DNA from: an uncultured Candidatus Cenarchaeum sp.
Lineage (GTDB): Archaea > Thermoproteota > Nitrososphaeria > Nitrososphaerales > Nitrosopumilaceae
NCBI GenBank assembly: GCA_958295735.1
Contig: OY282369.1
Coordinates: 356,161-420,160 of the forward strand
DNA: 64,000 nucleotides
Reading direction: 5' to 3'
How positions within the stretch are numbered: the first letter of the stretch is position 1; every line of letters begins with the position of its first letter. Below are positions 16,048-24,292 of the stretch, piece by piece. A program made the translations under genes and the position numbers. The notes under the pieces were generated by a model that saw nothing but the letters and a program-made list of their open reading frames with translations, ran no database searches and was not told where the DNA came from.

Positions 16048-17082
16048 CTACCACCACCGCGCCCACGTGTGGGATCCCGCCAGCAGCGTCATCGCGGCGG
16101 TGGCCACCGCCAGCGCGGCCGATGCGGCGGCCAGCTTCAGCACCGCCGAGCAGACCTCCCTCTCGCCCATGCGGTCCCTCCCCAGTATGAGCCGCACCAG
16201 CGTGACCGGCGCCTCCCTGAACGCGGTGGCCTCCATGCGCATGTCCTCCAGTATGCGCACGTCCCTGGCCTTGACGTGCCTGTACTCCATGACCTTCCTG
16301 GTGCTGGCCAGGAACAGGAACGAGTTGGCCACGGCGGGGAGCAGCGCGACGGCCGCTATGACCTCGACGCCCCCGGCCACGGCGATCGCCCCGAACATGG
16401 CGCCCATCGCCAGCGCGCCCGAGTCGCCCGGGAATATGCGGCACGGGTACCGGTGGAACTTCCAGTACGCTATGGACGCGGCGGCCAGCGGGAGGGCCGC
16501 GGCAGCCACGGTATAGTTGCCCAGCACGAGCAGGGCGGCGACCAGGGCGAGCCCGGATATGGCGGTGAACCCGCTCAGCACGCCGTTCATCACGTCTATG
16601 GAGTTCATGGTGTTGCCGGTTATGGCTATCACTATGGGCGGCACCGCCAGGTACAGCAGCGGTATGTGCACGTCGCCGAACAGCGGGAAGGTGAGGTCGG
16701 GATCGTACGCGCCGAGCAGCAGGAGCGGGGCCGAGGAGGCGGCCAGCGTCGCCGGCTTGAACCACCCGCCCATCCTCTTCCAGTCGTCGACGAGCCCGGC
16801 CGCGAACGCCCCGGCCGTCGTGGCCGCTATGGCCGCCACCGCGGGGGACGGGACCGCGGCGTACAGCGCGCCCTCGGCGGCCAGCAGCGCGGCGGCTATC
16901 GATATCCCGCCGGGGCGCGGGACCATCACCCTCCCCTTCTTGAAGACGTCCCTCACGCAGCTGCCCCGCGCCTCCAGCCACCGCGCGAGCGGGGGCGTCG
17001 CCGCCAGCACCACGGCGGCGGCGATCGCCGAGGCGGCGGCCGCGCCCGCGGCGAGGGCGAGCGGATCGGCGGGCTGGGTCAT
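16048..17082 (-). CDS. GlcNAc-1-phosphate transferase family (MraY/AglH/DPAGT1-like)
   Basis: A 344-residue polytopic membrane enzyme of glycosyltransferase family 4, which transfers a sugar-1-phosphate from UDP-sugar to a polyprenyl phosphate and starts N-glycan assembly in archaea. Visible signatures are FAAGLVDDWKRMGGW (metal-binding Asp pair), GNTMNSIDVMNGVLSG and RIFPGDSGALAMG. The ATG at 17082 begins MTQPADPL just before the first membrane helix; a longer frame to 17208 adds a charged, low-complexity leader and runs through the likely promoter. About ten hydrophobic stretches are seen, as expected. It is followed by the small membrane protein at 15793. Confidence 0.88.
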   Translation of the reverse strand: MTQPADPLALAAGAAAASAIAAAVVLAATPPLARWLEARGSCVRDVFKKGRVMVPRPGGISIAAALLAAEGALYAAVPSPAVAAIAATTAGAFAAGLVDDWKRMGGWFKPATLAASSAPLLLLGAYDPDLTFPLFGDVHIPLLYLAVPPIVIAITGNTMNSIDVMNGVLSGFTAISGLALVAALLVLGNYTVAAAALPLAAASIAYWKFHRYPCRIFPGDSGALAMGAMFGAIAVAGGVEVIAAVALLPAVANSFLFLASTRKVMEYRHVKARDVRILEDMRMEATAFREAPVTLVRLILGRDRMGEREVCSAVLKLAAASAALAVATAAMTLLAGSHTWARWW

Positions 17083-17293
17083 GGCCGCCGCCGGGAGCCG
17101 GGGGGGCCCGCTCCCGATCCTGGCGCGGCGCGCGCTTTTGTCCGGATCGCCAAGCTGGCCCCGCGCGCCCGGCGCGGATAAATAATCTTGCGGCCGCGGC
17201 GGTTTCACGCTCCCGGAATCCGGGCCGCGGGACGGGCCGGGCCTCGGCAGTTGCCGACATGATTATTATTTGCCCGCCCGGCGGGGGTGCGCC

Positions 17294-18748
17294 ATGGAAC
17301 CGTCCGGAGTGGAAGGCGGCCCCGGAAAGGAGCCTCCCGGAGGGGAGCCGCGGGGCGAGAGCGCAGAGCAGCCCGGAGGGGAGCCGCGGGGCGAGAGCGC
17401 AGAGCAGCCCGGAGGGGAGCCGCGGGGCGAGAGCGCAGAGCAGCCCGGAGGGGAGCAGCCCGGAGGGGAGCAGCCCGGAGGGGAGCAGCCCGGAGGGGAG
17501 CAGCCCGGAGGGGAGCAGCCCGGAGGGGAGCAGCCCGGAGGGGAGCAGCCCGGAGGGGAGCAGCCCGGAGGGGAGCAGCCCGGAGGGGAGCAGCCCGGAG
17601 GGGAGCAGCCCGGAGGGGAGCAGCCCGGAGGGGAGCAGCCCGGAGGGGAGCAGCCCGGAGGGGAGCAGCCCGGAGGGGGCGCGGGGCCGGCCGGGGGGGA
17701 GCCCGGCGGCAGGGGCATCGCCGAGCTCGTGAGGCCCGGGCCGGCGGCGGCCGCGCCGCCCCGCGAGATAGAGGAGCTCAACGCGGGGGCGGAGGAGGCC
17801 TCGCGCCTGCTCGCGGACATGCGCGCGGAGGTGGGCAGGGTCATAGTGGGCCAGGATGCCGCCGTGGACAAGCTGATCATCGCGCTGCTCTCTCAGGGCC
17901 ACGTCCTGCTGGAGGGCGTCCCGGGCCTCGCCAAGACGCTCCTGATAAGGACGCTGGCGGAGTGCATCGACTCGGGGTTCGTGAGGCTCCAGTTCACCCC
18001 CGACCTCCTCCCCGCGGACATCACGGGGACGAAGGTGTACGACCACGGGACCGCCTCGTTCACGACGGTGAGGGGCCCCATATTCTCCAACTTCGTGCTG
18101 GCCGACGAGATCAACAGGGCGCCGCCCAAGGTGCAGTCGGCCCTGCTGGAGGCCATGCAGGAGGGGCAGGTGAGCATACAGGGCGAGACGCACGGGCTGG
18201 ACAGGCCGTTCTTCGTCATGGCCACGCAGAACCCCATAGAGTCCGAGGGGACGTACAGGCTGCCCGAGGCCCAGGTGGACCGGTTCATGTTCAAGCTGCT
18301 CATGTCGTACCCGAAGAGGGAGGAGGAGGAGCGCATAATCGAGCGGTTCACCGAGGGCATAACGGCGCGCGCGTCCAGGGTCGTGACGGCGGCCCAGCTG
18401 CTAGGCATGCAGGAGGCGAGCAGGAGGACGCACGCGGACGCCGAGATAAGAAAGTACGCGGCCAGCCTGGTCGACGCGACGAGGAGGCCCGGGGCGTACG
18501 GGCTGGACGGGGAGGCGGCCGGGATGATCGAGTTCGGCGCGTCCCCGAGGGCGTCCATATGGCTCACCCTCGGGGCAAAGTCCCACGCGCTCATGCGCGG
18601 CAGGGGCTACGTCACGCCGCAGGACGTGAGGGAGGTGGCCGCCGACGTCCTCAGGCACCGCGTCCTGATCACGTACGAGGCCGAGGCCGGGGGTGCCACC
18701 AGCGACGATGTCATACGGGAGATACTCGACAGGGTCAGGGTTCCCTGA
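17294..18748 (+). CDS. MoxR-type AAA+ ATPase with an N-terminal repeat tail
   Basis: A 484-residue protein. Residues ~15-125 are tandem repeats: three copies of PGGEPRGESAEQ and then fifteen of PGGEQ. The AAA+ domain follows, with VGQDAAVDKL, the Walker A GVPGLAKTLL, LQFTPDLLPADITG, the Walker B VLADEINRAPPKVQSALLEAM and the GTYRLPEAQVDRFMFK sensor region. MoxR ATPases act as chaperones with VWA proteins. The next three genes (DUF58, VWA membrane protein, BatD-like) complete the classical set. ATG 17294 lies about 27 nt after the TATA-like ATTATTTG. The repeat tail is unusual for the family; length is expected to vary between strains. Confidence 0.9.
   Translation: MEPSGVEGGPGKEPPGGEPRGESAEQPGGEPRGESAEQPGGEPRGESAEQPGGEQPGGEQPGGEQPGGEQPGGEQPGGEQPGGEQPGGEQPGGEQPGGEQPGGEQPGGEQPGGEQPGGEQPGGEQPGGGAGPAGGEPGGRGIAELVRPGPAAAAPPREIEELNAGAEEASRLLADMRAEVGRVIVGQDAAVDKLIIALLSQGHVLLEGVPGLAKTLLIRTLAECIDSGFVRLQFTPDLLPADITGTKVYDHGTASFTTVRGPIFSNFVLADEINRAPPKVQSALLEAMQEGQVSIQGETHGLDRPFFVMATQNPIESEGTYRLPEAQVDRFMFKLLMSYPKREEEERIIERFTEGITARASRVVTAAQLLGMQEASRRTHADAEIRKYAASLVDATRRPGAYGLDGEAAGMIEFGASPRASIWLTLGAKSHALMRGRGYVTPQDVREVAADVLRHRVLITYEAEAGGATSDDVIREILDRVRVP
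17336..17682 (+). repeat. Coding tandem repeats in the MoxR gene (3 x 36 bp, then 15 x 15 bp)
   Basis: Three 36-bp units start at 17336, 17372 and 17408. Fifteen perfect 15-bp units (CCCGGAGGGGAGCAG) run from 17444 to 17668, followed by a partial one. The 36-bp unit begins with the same 12 bases, so the 15-bp array probably arose from it. Both periods are multiples of three, which keeps the frame. Confidence 0.97.
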
Positions 18749-18809
18749 CCGCGCCGGGCGCGGCGCGGCGGCAGCGCCGGGCGCGGGGGCCGCCGCGGCC
18801 GCGGCGGCC

Positions 18810-19685
18810 ATGCTGGGCAGGGCGAGGAGGCTGGAGCTGGCCGCCAGGAAGCCGGCCGACGGGCAGGCCGCCGGGGACTACCGGTCGGCCTTCAGGGGGA
18901 ACGGCATCGAGTTCTCCGAGATGCGCGAGTACCGGCCGGGCGACGACGACGTGAGGGCCATAGACTGGAAGGTGACCGCCAGGCTCGGGCGCCCCCACGT
19001 GAGGCAGTTCGTCGAGGAGCGCGACCTGCGCGTGTACGTGGCCGCCGACCTCTCCGGGTCGGGCCGGTTCGGCAGCGGCCGCGCAAAGTCGGCGCGGGCC
19101 GCCGAGGTGGCCGCCTCCCTGCTCGCGGCCGCGGCGCGCGGCAGCGGCGCGGTCGGGGCGTTCTTCATGACGGACTCGGTGGAGCGGTCCGTCCCGGCCA
19201 GGAGCGGGACGGGGCACGCCCTGAAGGTGCTCGCCGAGATGCTGTCGTTCGAGCCCCGCTCCGCGCGCACGGACCTGGCCGCGTCGCTGCGCCACGTCGC
19301 GGGGGCCCTGCGGAGGAGGAGCCTGCTGTTCGTGCTGTCCGACTTCATGGGGGCGGGGGACTATTCGCGGCCCCTCAGGGCGCTGTGCGGCAGGCACGAC
19401 GTGGTGGCCGTGAGGGTGGCGGACCCGCGCGAGCGCGAGCTGCCCGACGTGGGCCTCATACAGCTGGAGGACGAGGAGACCGGCGAGCAGGAGCTGGTCG
19501 ACACGTCCGACGCGCGGTTCCGCGCGGCGTACGCGGAGGAGGCCCGCCGGTGGGAGGCCGGGCTGGAAGGGGAGATGGGGCGGGCGGGGGCCGACATGGT
19601 GACCGTGATGACGGACGACGGGGCGTACGAGGCGCGCCTGAGGGGGCTTTTCCGGCGCAGGGCCGGCGGGCGGGGGCGGCGCTAG
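18810..19685 (+). CDS. DUF58 domain (VWA-like) protein
   Basis: A 291-residue DUF58 protein: an N-terminal segment with GDYRSAFRGNGIEFSEMREY and the hallmark RPGDDDVRAIDWKVTAR, then a degenerate VWA fold (VYVAADLSGSGRFGSG). DUF58 proteins pair with MoxR ATPases. The ATG at 18810 is 61 bp after the MoxR stop; upstream in-frame sequence is an Ala/Gly-rich stretch, so this start is favoured but not certain. The stop TAG overlaps the GTG of the next gene (TAGTG). The DxSxS metal site is visible as DLSGS. Confidence 0.85.
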   Translation: MLGRARRLELAARKPADGQAAGDYRSAFRGNGIEFSEMREYRPGDDDVRAIDWKVTARLGRPHVRQFVEERDLRVYVAADLSGSGRFGSGRAKSARAAEVAASLLAAAARGSGAVGAFFMTDSVERSVPARSGTGHALKVLAEMLSFEPRSARTDLAASLRHVAGALRRRSLLFVLSDFMGAGDYSRPLRALCGRHDVVAVRVADPRERELPDVGLIQLEDEETGEQELVDTSDARFRAAYAEEARRWEAGLEGEMGRAGADMVTVMTDDGAYEARLRGLFRRRAGGRGRR

Positions 19686-20635
19686 TGGCAGGGTTCGAGT
19701 CGCCCGAGATCCTGCTGGGGCTCCTGGCGCTGCCCCCCGCGTACGCGCTGTACCGCCGCGTCCTGTCCAGGAAGAAGAGCGAGGCGGTGCGGTTCAGCAG
19801 CCTGGCCTTCGTCAGGACGGCCATGGGCGACGCGAGAAAGTCCAGGAGGGGATCGCTCATGTTCCTGCTCACCGCGGCGGCCGCGGCCCTCATGATCGCG
19901 GGGCTGGCCGGCCCGCACGTCCCCATAGAGCAGAGCAGGGAGGGGGTCAACGTGGTGCTGGTGATAGACGTGTCCGGCAGCATGCAGGCGCGGGACTACG
20001 AGCCGAGCAGGCTCGAGGCGGCGAAGGGATCGGCCGCCGTGCTGGTCGGCTCGCTCCAGCCGAAGGACCACGCGGGGATAGTCACGTTCGAGACGGGGGC
20101 CACCACGGCCGCCTACCTGAGCCCGTACAAGGACAGGGTGCTGGACAGGCTGGCCAACATAGCGCCGCGCGACGGGCAGACCGCGATGGGGGACGGGCTC
20201 AGCCTAGGTATAGAGATGGCCACGTCCATACCCAACAAGAGGAAGGTCGTCATACTGCTCAGCGACGGGGTGAACAACGCCGGGATAATACCGCCCGAGG
20301 AGGCCGTCGCGTTCGCCCGGGCCAGCGGCATCACGGTGCACACCGTGGGGATGGGGACCGAGGAGGAGGTCGTCATAGGGTACGACTTTTACGGCAGGCC
20401 GCAGTTCGCGGAGCTGGACGAGGACACGCTGCGCTCCATAGCCGGCAGGACGGGGGGGACGTACTACAAGTCGGTCGACTCGGAGACCCTGGACGAGATA
20501 TACGACGGCATCGGCCAGGACATCGAGCGCGAGGTGGAGGAGTCGGACGTGTCCAGCTGGTTCTTCGCGGCGGCGCTGGCGGCGCTGGGCGCCGAGGCGT
20601 ACGGGCGGTACGGCAGGGGAAGGGTCATACAGTGA
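19685..20635 (+). CDS. BatA-like VWA membrane protein
   Basis: A 316-residue protein starting at GTG 19685, overlapping the DUF58 stop. One N-terminal helix (SPEILLGLLALPPAYALY) and a second (FLLTAAAAALMIAGLAG) flank a basic loop, then comes a VWA domain with a full MIDAS: VIDVSGSMQARD (DxSxS), GQTAMGDG (Thr) and LLSDGVNN (Asp). A third helix near residue 300 (SWFFAAALAALGAEAYG) anchors the C-terminus. The arrangement matches bacterial BatA/BatB proteins. It most likely binds metal-bridged partners outside or at the membrane. Its stop overlaps the start of the next gene. Confidence 0.88.
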   Translation: MAGFESPEILLGLLALPPAYALYRRVLSRKKSEAVRFSSLAFVRTAMGDARKSRRGSLMFLLTAAAAALMIAGLAGPHVPIEQSREGVNVVLVIDVSGSMQARDYEPSRLEAAKGSAAVLVGSLQPKDHAGIVTFETGATTAAYLSPYKDRVLDRLANIAPRDGQTAMGDGLSLGIEMATSIPNKRKVVILLSDGVNNAGIIPPEEAVAFARASGITVHTVGMGTEEEVVIGYDFYGRPQFAELDEDTLRSIAGRTGGTYYKSVDSETLDEIYDGIGQDIEREVEESDVSSWFFAAALAALGAEAYGRYGRGRVIQ

Positions 20636-22593
20636 GGGGCCGCGCGCGCGCGGCGGCGCTGCTGCTGCTGGCCGCGGCGGCGGGGGCGGCAACGGCGGGG
20701 GCGGGGGCGCCCGCGGCGGCGGCCCAGGGCGGGGAGGCCATCGAGTTCACCGTGGAGCAGTCGGAATACTATTTCGTCGCGGGGGGCGAGGCGGTCATAG
20801 ATATGGAAGTGCGCAACGAGCACGGCAGGAACGTCGGCGGGACGCTCTCCCATACCGTGACGGAGACCGTGTCGTCCGGCGGGGCGGCGGCACAGATGAG
20901 GCGGTCCGACGCGGTGCCGTTCACGGTGGCGGCCGGGAACAGCAGCGTGCGCATAGACCTCGGGGCGGGCGCCGTCCCGTCCACGAAGCTGTTCGAGCTG
21001 TCCTTCACGTACACCGAGGGGGCCGTGAGCAGGTTCGTCGCGCTCGGCCCCATAACCATACACACGGTGGCCGACGAGTCCCAGGCGGACAACCGCCCCG
21101 ATCCCGTGAGCGGGCGCTCGCAGCAGGGGGCGCCTCCCCCCCAGGGGCAGCAGGCTCCCCCCCAGGGGCAGCAGCAGGGCGGCGCGGGGCAGCCGCAGGG
21201 GCAGGGGCAGCAGCCGCCGCGGCCGCCCGACCCCCACAGCAGGCTCCAGAACAACCAGATGGACCAGGACAGCTCGGCGCTCAGGAGGCAGATACAGGAG
21301 CGGGTGGAGGAGGAGGCCAGGGAGAGGGACGCGCTCGCGGAGAGGCTGTTCGCCGACGAGAGGTTCGCCGAGAGGCACGCCGAGCTGCTCGAGGAGGGAT
21401 ACGCCGTCACCAGGAGCGCCGTGGATCCCGCGCCGGGCGGGGGGCGGGAAGATCCGGGAGCGGGCGGCGGGCAGGATCCGGGAGCGGGCGGCGGGCAGCA
21501 GGATCCGGGAGCGGGCGGCGGGCAGCAGGATCCGGGAGCGGGCGGCGGGCGGCAGGATCCGGGAGCGGGCGGGCAGGATCCGGGAGCGGGCGGCGGGCAG
21601 CAGGATCCGGGAGCGGGCGGCGGGCAGCAGGATCCGGGAGCGGGCGGCGGGCAGCAGGATCCGGGAGCGGGCGGGCAGGATCCGGGAGCGGGCGGCGGGC
21701 AGCAGGATCCGGGAGCGGGCGGCGGGCAGCAGGATCCGGGAGCGGGCGGCGGGGGCGGCAGCTTCGAGGTGGAGTACGAGAACGCCGAGGGCGAGTGGGC
21801 GTCGGTCAGCGGGCAGATGGAGGAGGGCGCGGTGACCGAGATCGAGACGCAGACCCAGGATCACCAGGAGCGCGTGGCCGAGGCGCTGCGGCAGGACGAG
21901 AGGTTCAGGCAGTTCGAGGCCCAGCTTGCCGCGGCGGGGTTCTCCGAGTCGGGCATGGAGTTCGCCGGGGACGCCAACGGCACCACCACCGCGACCGTCA
22001 GGTACGAGTCCGGGGGCGGCGCGGGGGCGGGGGAGGAGGCGGAGATCACCGCGGTGTTCGAGGACGGCCGCGTGGTGGAAGTGGCGCTGGAGGGCGGGCC
22101 GGAGGAGGAGGAGAAGGACTGGGAGGAGTTCCTGGCCTCGGCCGGGATCGCGGCCCTCCTGGCCGCCGCGCTCGGCGGCGCGGTTGCGGCGGCGCTGCGC
22201 GCCTCGAGGAAGGGGGGCGCCGCGGAGCCGGCGCCGGCCGCCGCGCCGGCCGCCGCGCCGCGGCCCGACCGCGCGGCGGCCGCGGCCGGCCTGATGGCGG
22301 AGGCCAAGAGGCTGCACGGGGAGGGCGACGAAAAGGCGGCGTTCGCCGCCGCCGGCAGGGCGGTGAGGCTGCTCCTGGCGCGCGGGCGGGGGATCGGGGG
22401 CGAGGTCTCCAACGAGGAGATCTGCGAGGAGATCCGCCGCGCGCCGGAGGGCGGCGGCCCGCCCGCGGGGGAGGTAGAGGGGTGCCTGCGGACGGCGACC
22501 CTCGTGGAGTTCGCCATGGCCGAGCCCGCGGGGGGCGACTTTGCGCGCATCGACTCGCTGTTCTCGCGGCTGGAGGAGGCCGGCCGCGGCTAG
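20632..22593 (+). CDS. BatD-like secreted/membrane protein with internal repeats
   Basis: A 653-residue protein starting at a GTG overlapping the previous stop. An Ala/Leu-rich signal peptide (about residues 5-32) is followed by a beta-rich domain (EFTVEQSEYYFVAGGEAV; Ig-like, as in BatD), a Gln/Pro-rich linker, a coiled-coil-like segment (EERVEEEARERDALAERL region), and twelve DPGAGG-type repeats (about residues 270-375). A second folded segment, one membrane helix (about 500-525) and a cytoplasmic helical C-terminus (KRLHGEGDEKAAFAAAGRAV) complete it. It closes the MoxR operon. The repeat array is a length-variable spacer; the role in envelope stress is inferred from the bacterial Bat operon. 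Confidence 0.8.
   Translation: MRGRARAAALLLLAAAAGAATAGAGAPAAAAQGGEAIEFTVEQSEYYFVAGGEAVIDMEVRNEHGRNVGGTLSHTVTETVSSGGAAAQMRRSDAVPFTVAAGNSSVRIDLGAGAVPSTKLFELSFTYTEGAVSRFVALGPITIHTVADESQADNRPDPVSGRSQQGAPPPQGQQAPPQGQQQGGAGQPQGQGQQPPRPPDPHSRLQNNQMDQDSSALRRQIQERVEEEARERDALAERLFADERFAERHAELLEEGYAVTRSAVDPAPGGGREDPGAGGGQDPGAGGGQQDPGAGGGQQDPGAGGGRQDPGAGGQDPGAGGGQQDPGAGGGQQDPGAGGGQQDPGAGGQDPGAGGGQQDPGAGGGQQDPGAGGGGGSFEVEYENAEGEWASVSGQMEEGAVTEIETQTQDHQERVAEALRQDERFRQFEAQLAAAGFSESGMEFAGDANGTTTATVRYESGGGAGAGEEAEITAVFEDGRVVEVALEGGPEEEEKDWEEFLASAGIAALLAAALGGAVAAALRASRKGGAAEPAPAAAPAAAPRPDRAAAAAGLMAEAKRLHGEGDEKAAFAAAGRAVRLLLARGRGIGGEVSNEEICEEIRRAPEGGGPPAGEVEGCLRTATLVEFAMAEPAGGDFARIDSLFSRLEEAGRG
21448..21755 (+). 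repeat. Coding tandem repeats (12 units of 21-27 bp) in the BatD-like gene
   Basis: Twelve units share GATCCGGGAGCGGGCGG and differ by the presence of one or two CAG codons, giving (G)GGQDPGA and GGGQQDPGA variants of 7 to 9 residues. All units are multiples of three bases. The longer and shorter forms alternate in a higher-order pattern (short unit, three or four long units, short unit), which suggests duplication of blocks. Confidence 0.93.
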
Positions 22594-22705
22594 CGGCTCC
22601 CCGGCGCGGCCGCGCGCGCCGAACGGCCGCGCGGCGCGCCGCGGGGGCGGGGCGCGGCTCGGGACAGGCCGGCCGCGGCGGGACCGGCCCGCGCGCCGGC
22701 GGCGC

Positions 22706-23119
22706 CTACTGGCTCTTCACCCGCATTATCTTGGTGCGTTCCATTACCTTCCAGTACTCGACGTTCTGGCCGTTCTCGAGGCTCCCGCGGAGGTCGCCCT
22801 CGACCAGCGTGACGTCTATGGTCTCGAAGGTCTCCGAGTCCATCACTTGTACTATGTCGCCCGTCATGGATATTATCTGGGCCGTCCTCTTGTCGATGAG
22901 GGGCACGTGCACCTGCATGCTTACCGGCCCCACGTGCGGCCGCTTTTGGCCGTCAAACACGCCGACCCCGACTATCCTGGCCTTGGCGGCCCCGTGCTTT
23001 CCGGGCTTGCTGGTGTCGTACTCGGAGATCCTGCACGGCTCGCCCGTGGCCTGGTCGCCCACCGGAAGCAGTATGTAGGATCCAATCTTGAGGGAACCCA
23101 AGTCGGCGGGCTTGCTCAT
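22706..23119 (-). CDS. eif5A: Translation initiation factor aIF5A
   Basis: A 137-residue archaeal IF5A. The hypusination loop is seen as DTSKPGKHGAAKARIVG with the modifiable lysine in GKHG, followed by the OB-fold C-terminal domain (ISMTGDIVQVMDSETFETIDV). The factor helps ribosomes through stalling sequences and carries a hypusine or deoxyhypusine. ATG 23119 is chosen because MSKPADLGSLKIGSYIL matches the family N-terminus and a TATA-like GTTAAATAC lies upstream near 23150. A longer frame runs into the neighbouring gene and is not real. Confidence 0.95.
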   Translation of the reverse strand: MSKPADLGSLKIGSYILLPVGDQATGEPCRISEYDTSKPGKHGAAKARIVGVGVFDGQKRPHVGPVSMQVHVPLIDKRTAQIISMTGDIVQVMDSETFETIDVTLVEGDLRGSLENGQNVEYWKVMERTKIMRVKSQ

Positions 23120-23178
23120 GGGATGCCGGCCCGGCGCGGCGTATTTAACCCATGCGGGGGCGATCCCGGCGCGCCGGC

Positions 23179-23808
23179 TCACTTGAGCGACTCGAGTATG
23201 GAAAAGCTCACCAGGTTGGTCATCGTGATCCCCTTGCGGCACACGTCCCTCCGCGTCTTCTCGCAGTACTTGTTGACGCTCTGGTGGTTCTTGTCGCTGG
23301 AGACCTCCAGGACCACTATGTGGTCCCTGTACGGGAAGGTGAACCTCTGCGGGACCGTCGAGCAGACGTCCATGCGCCCGATCCCCGCCCTGCCCACCTT
23401 GTCCCTCCTCGCCACGGCCAGCGCCACCTCCCCGACGTCCTCGTCCGACTCGTTGTACTCCAGGTAGTACACCGAGACGAAGTTCATCCTGGCGGCGGCC
23501 TCGCGCATGAACAGGTCCTCGTCCACGCTGAACATGAACGAGGAGCCGGCCTGCCTGTGCCGCTCCAGATCGCGCATCATCCTGGCCCCGTCCCGGAACT
23601 CGGCCAGCACGTAGTGGTTGGCGGTGGAGGACAGGTACGATCTCCCCTCGTCGGAAAAGGTGGCCGTGACGAAGTACATGCTGCCTATGTTCTTGGAGCC
23701 GTGCCACTCCTCCTTGATGTCCACCGAGCCGTGGTCGTGGGTGTACGGGGCGCAGACGTACCCGCCGAGCTGCCGCAGCGGCTGCCGCCTCGCGCGCGTC
23801 TGTGACAC
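23179..23808 (-). CDS. Unknown protein of 209 residues
   Basis: A 209-residue soluble protein with mixed alpha/beta character (SMYFVTATFSDEGRSYL, FVSVYYLEYNESDEDVGEV, FPYRDHIVVLEVSSDKNHQ). It has four cysteines that do not form an obvious site. The GTG start at 23808 follows a TATA-like GTTAAATACGC by about 25 nt. It lies upstream of aIF5A on the same strand with its own promoter between them. I do not recognise the family. Codon use is like the core genes, so it is not recently acquired. Confidence 0.7.
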   Translation of the reverse strand: MSQTRARRQPLRQLGGYVCAPYTHDHGSVDIKEEWHGSKNIGSMYFVTATFSDEGRSYLSSTANHYVLAEFRDGARMMRDLERHRQAGSSFMFSVDEDLFMREAAARMNFVSVYYLEYNESDEDVGEVALAVARRDKVGRAGIGRMDVCSTVPQRFTFPYRDHIVVLEVSSDKNHQSVNKYCEKTRRDVCRKGITMTNLVSFSILESLK

Positions 23809-24136
23809 GGTGGCGCCTCCGGGCGTGCGTATTTAACGATTCACGGTTCCGGCGCGCGCGCCGCGGCCCGCTTCGGCGGGAGGGGGCGCGGGCCGCCGCG
23901 CGCGCTCGCCTCCCCCCTCCCGCCGCGCCCCGCGCGGCGGCGCCGTCCCCGATCCCGCCGTGCCGGCGCCGCGATCCGCCGTGCCGTCGCCGACCAGCCG
24001 GCGGATCCCGCCGCCCGGCCGGGATCGCGCCGCGCGCGGGCCGGCCGGGGCGGCCGCGGGGCGCGGCGGGGGGAGGCAGGCGCGCGCGGGCCGCCCGGCG
24101 ATAGTTATTTAATGCCGGCGCGCGGCGGAGCGCCGT

Positions 24137-24260
24137 CCCAAGCTAGCTCAGCCTGGTAGAGCTTCCGGCTGTAGATGTCGGCTTTCGGCTGACCGTACGA
24201 CAGCATATCAGGCCAACAGAAACCGGGTTGTCGAAGGTTCAATTCCTTCGCTTGGGACCA
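24137..24260 (+). tRNA. tRNA-Tyr (anticodon GTA) with intron; CCA encoded
   Basis: The acceptor stem CCCAAGC pairs with GCTTGGG at 24250-24256, followed by A and an encoded CCA. D-arm GCTC...GAGC, anticodon stem TCCGG/CCGGG, and T-arm GAAGG-TTCAATT-CCTTC are all clear. The anticodon GTA is at 24171-24173. About 47 nt (24175-24221) separate base 37 from base 38, the usual archaeal intron site. The C1:G72 pair is the archaeal/eukaryal Tyr identity element. A TATA-like AGTTATTTAATG lies near 24110. Confidence 0.93.
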
Positions 24261-24292
24261 CACAAGCGGCCGGCGGGGGGGCCCCGCCGCGG

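Noticed and set aside
15632-18193. 853-codon open frame on the minus strand
   Set aside because: It is antisense to moxR and out of frame with the transferase; the GC-rich repeats keep several frames open.
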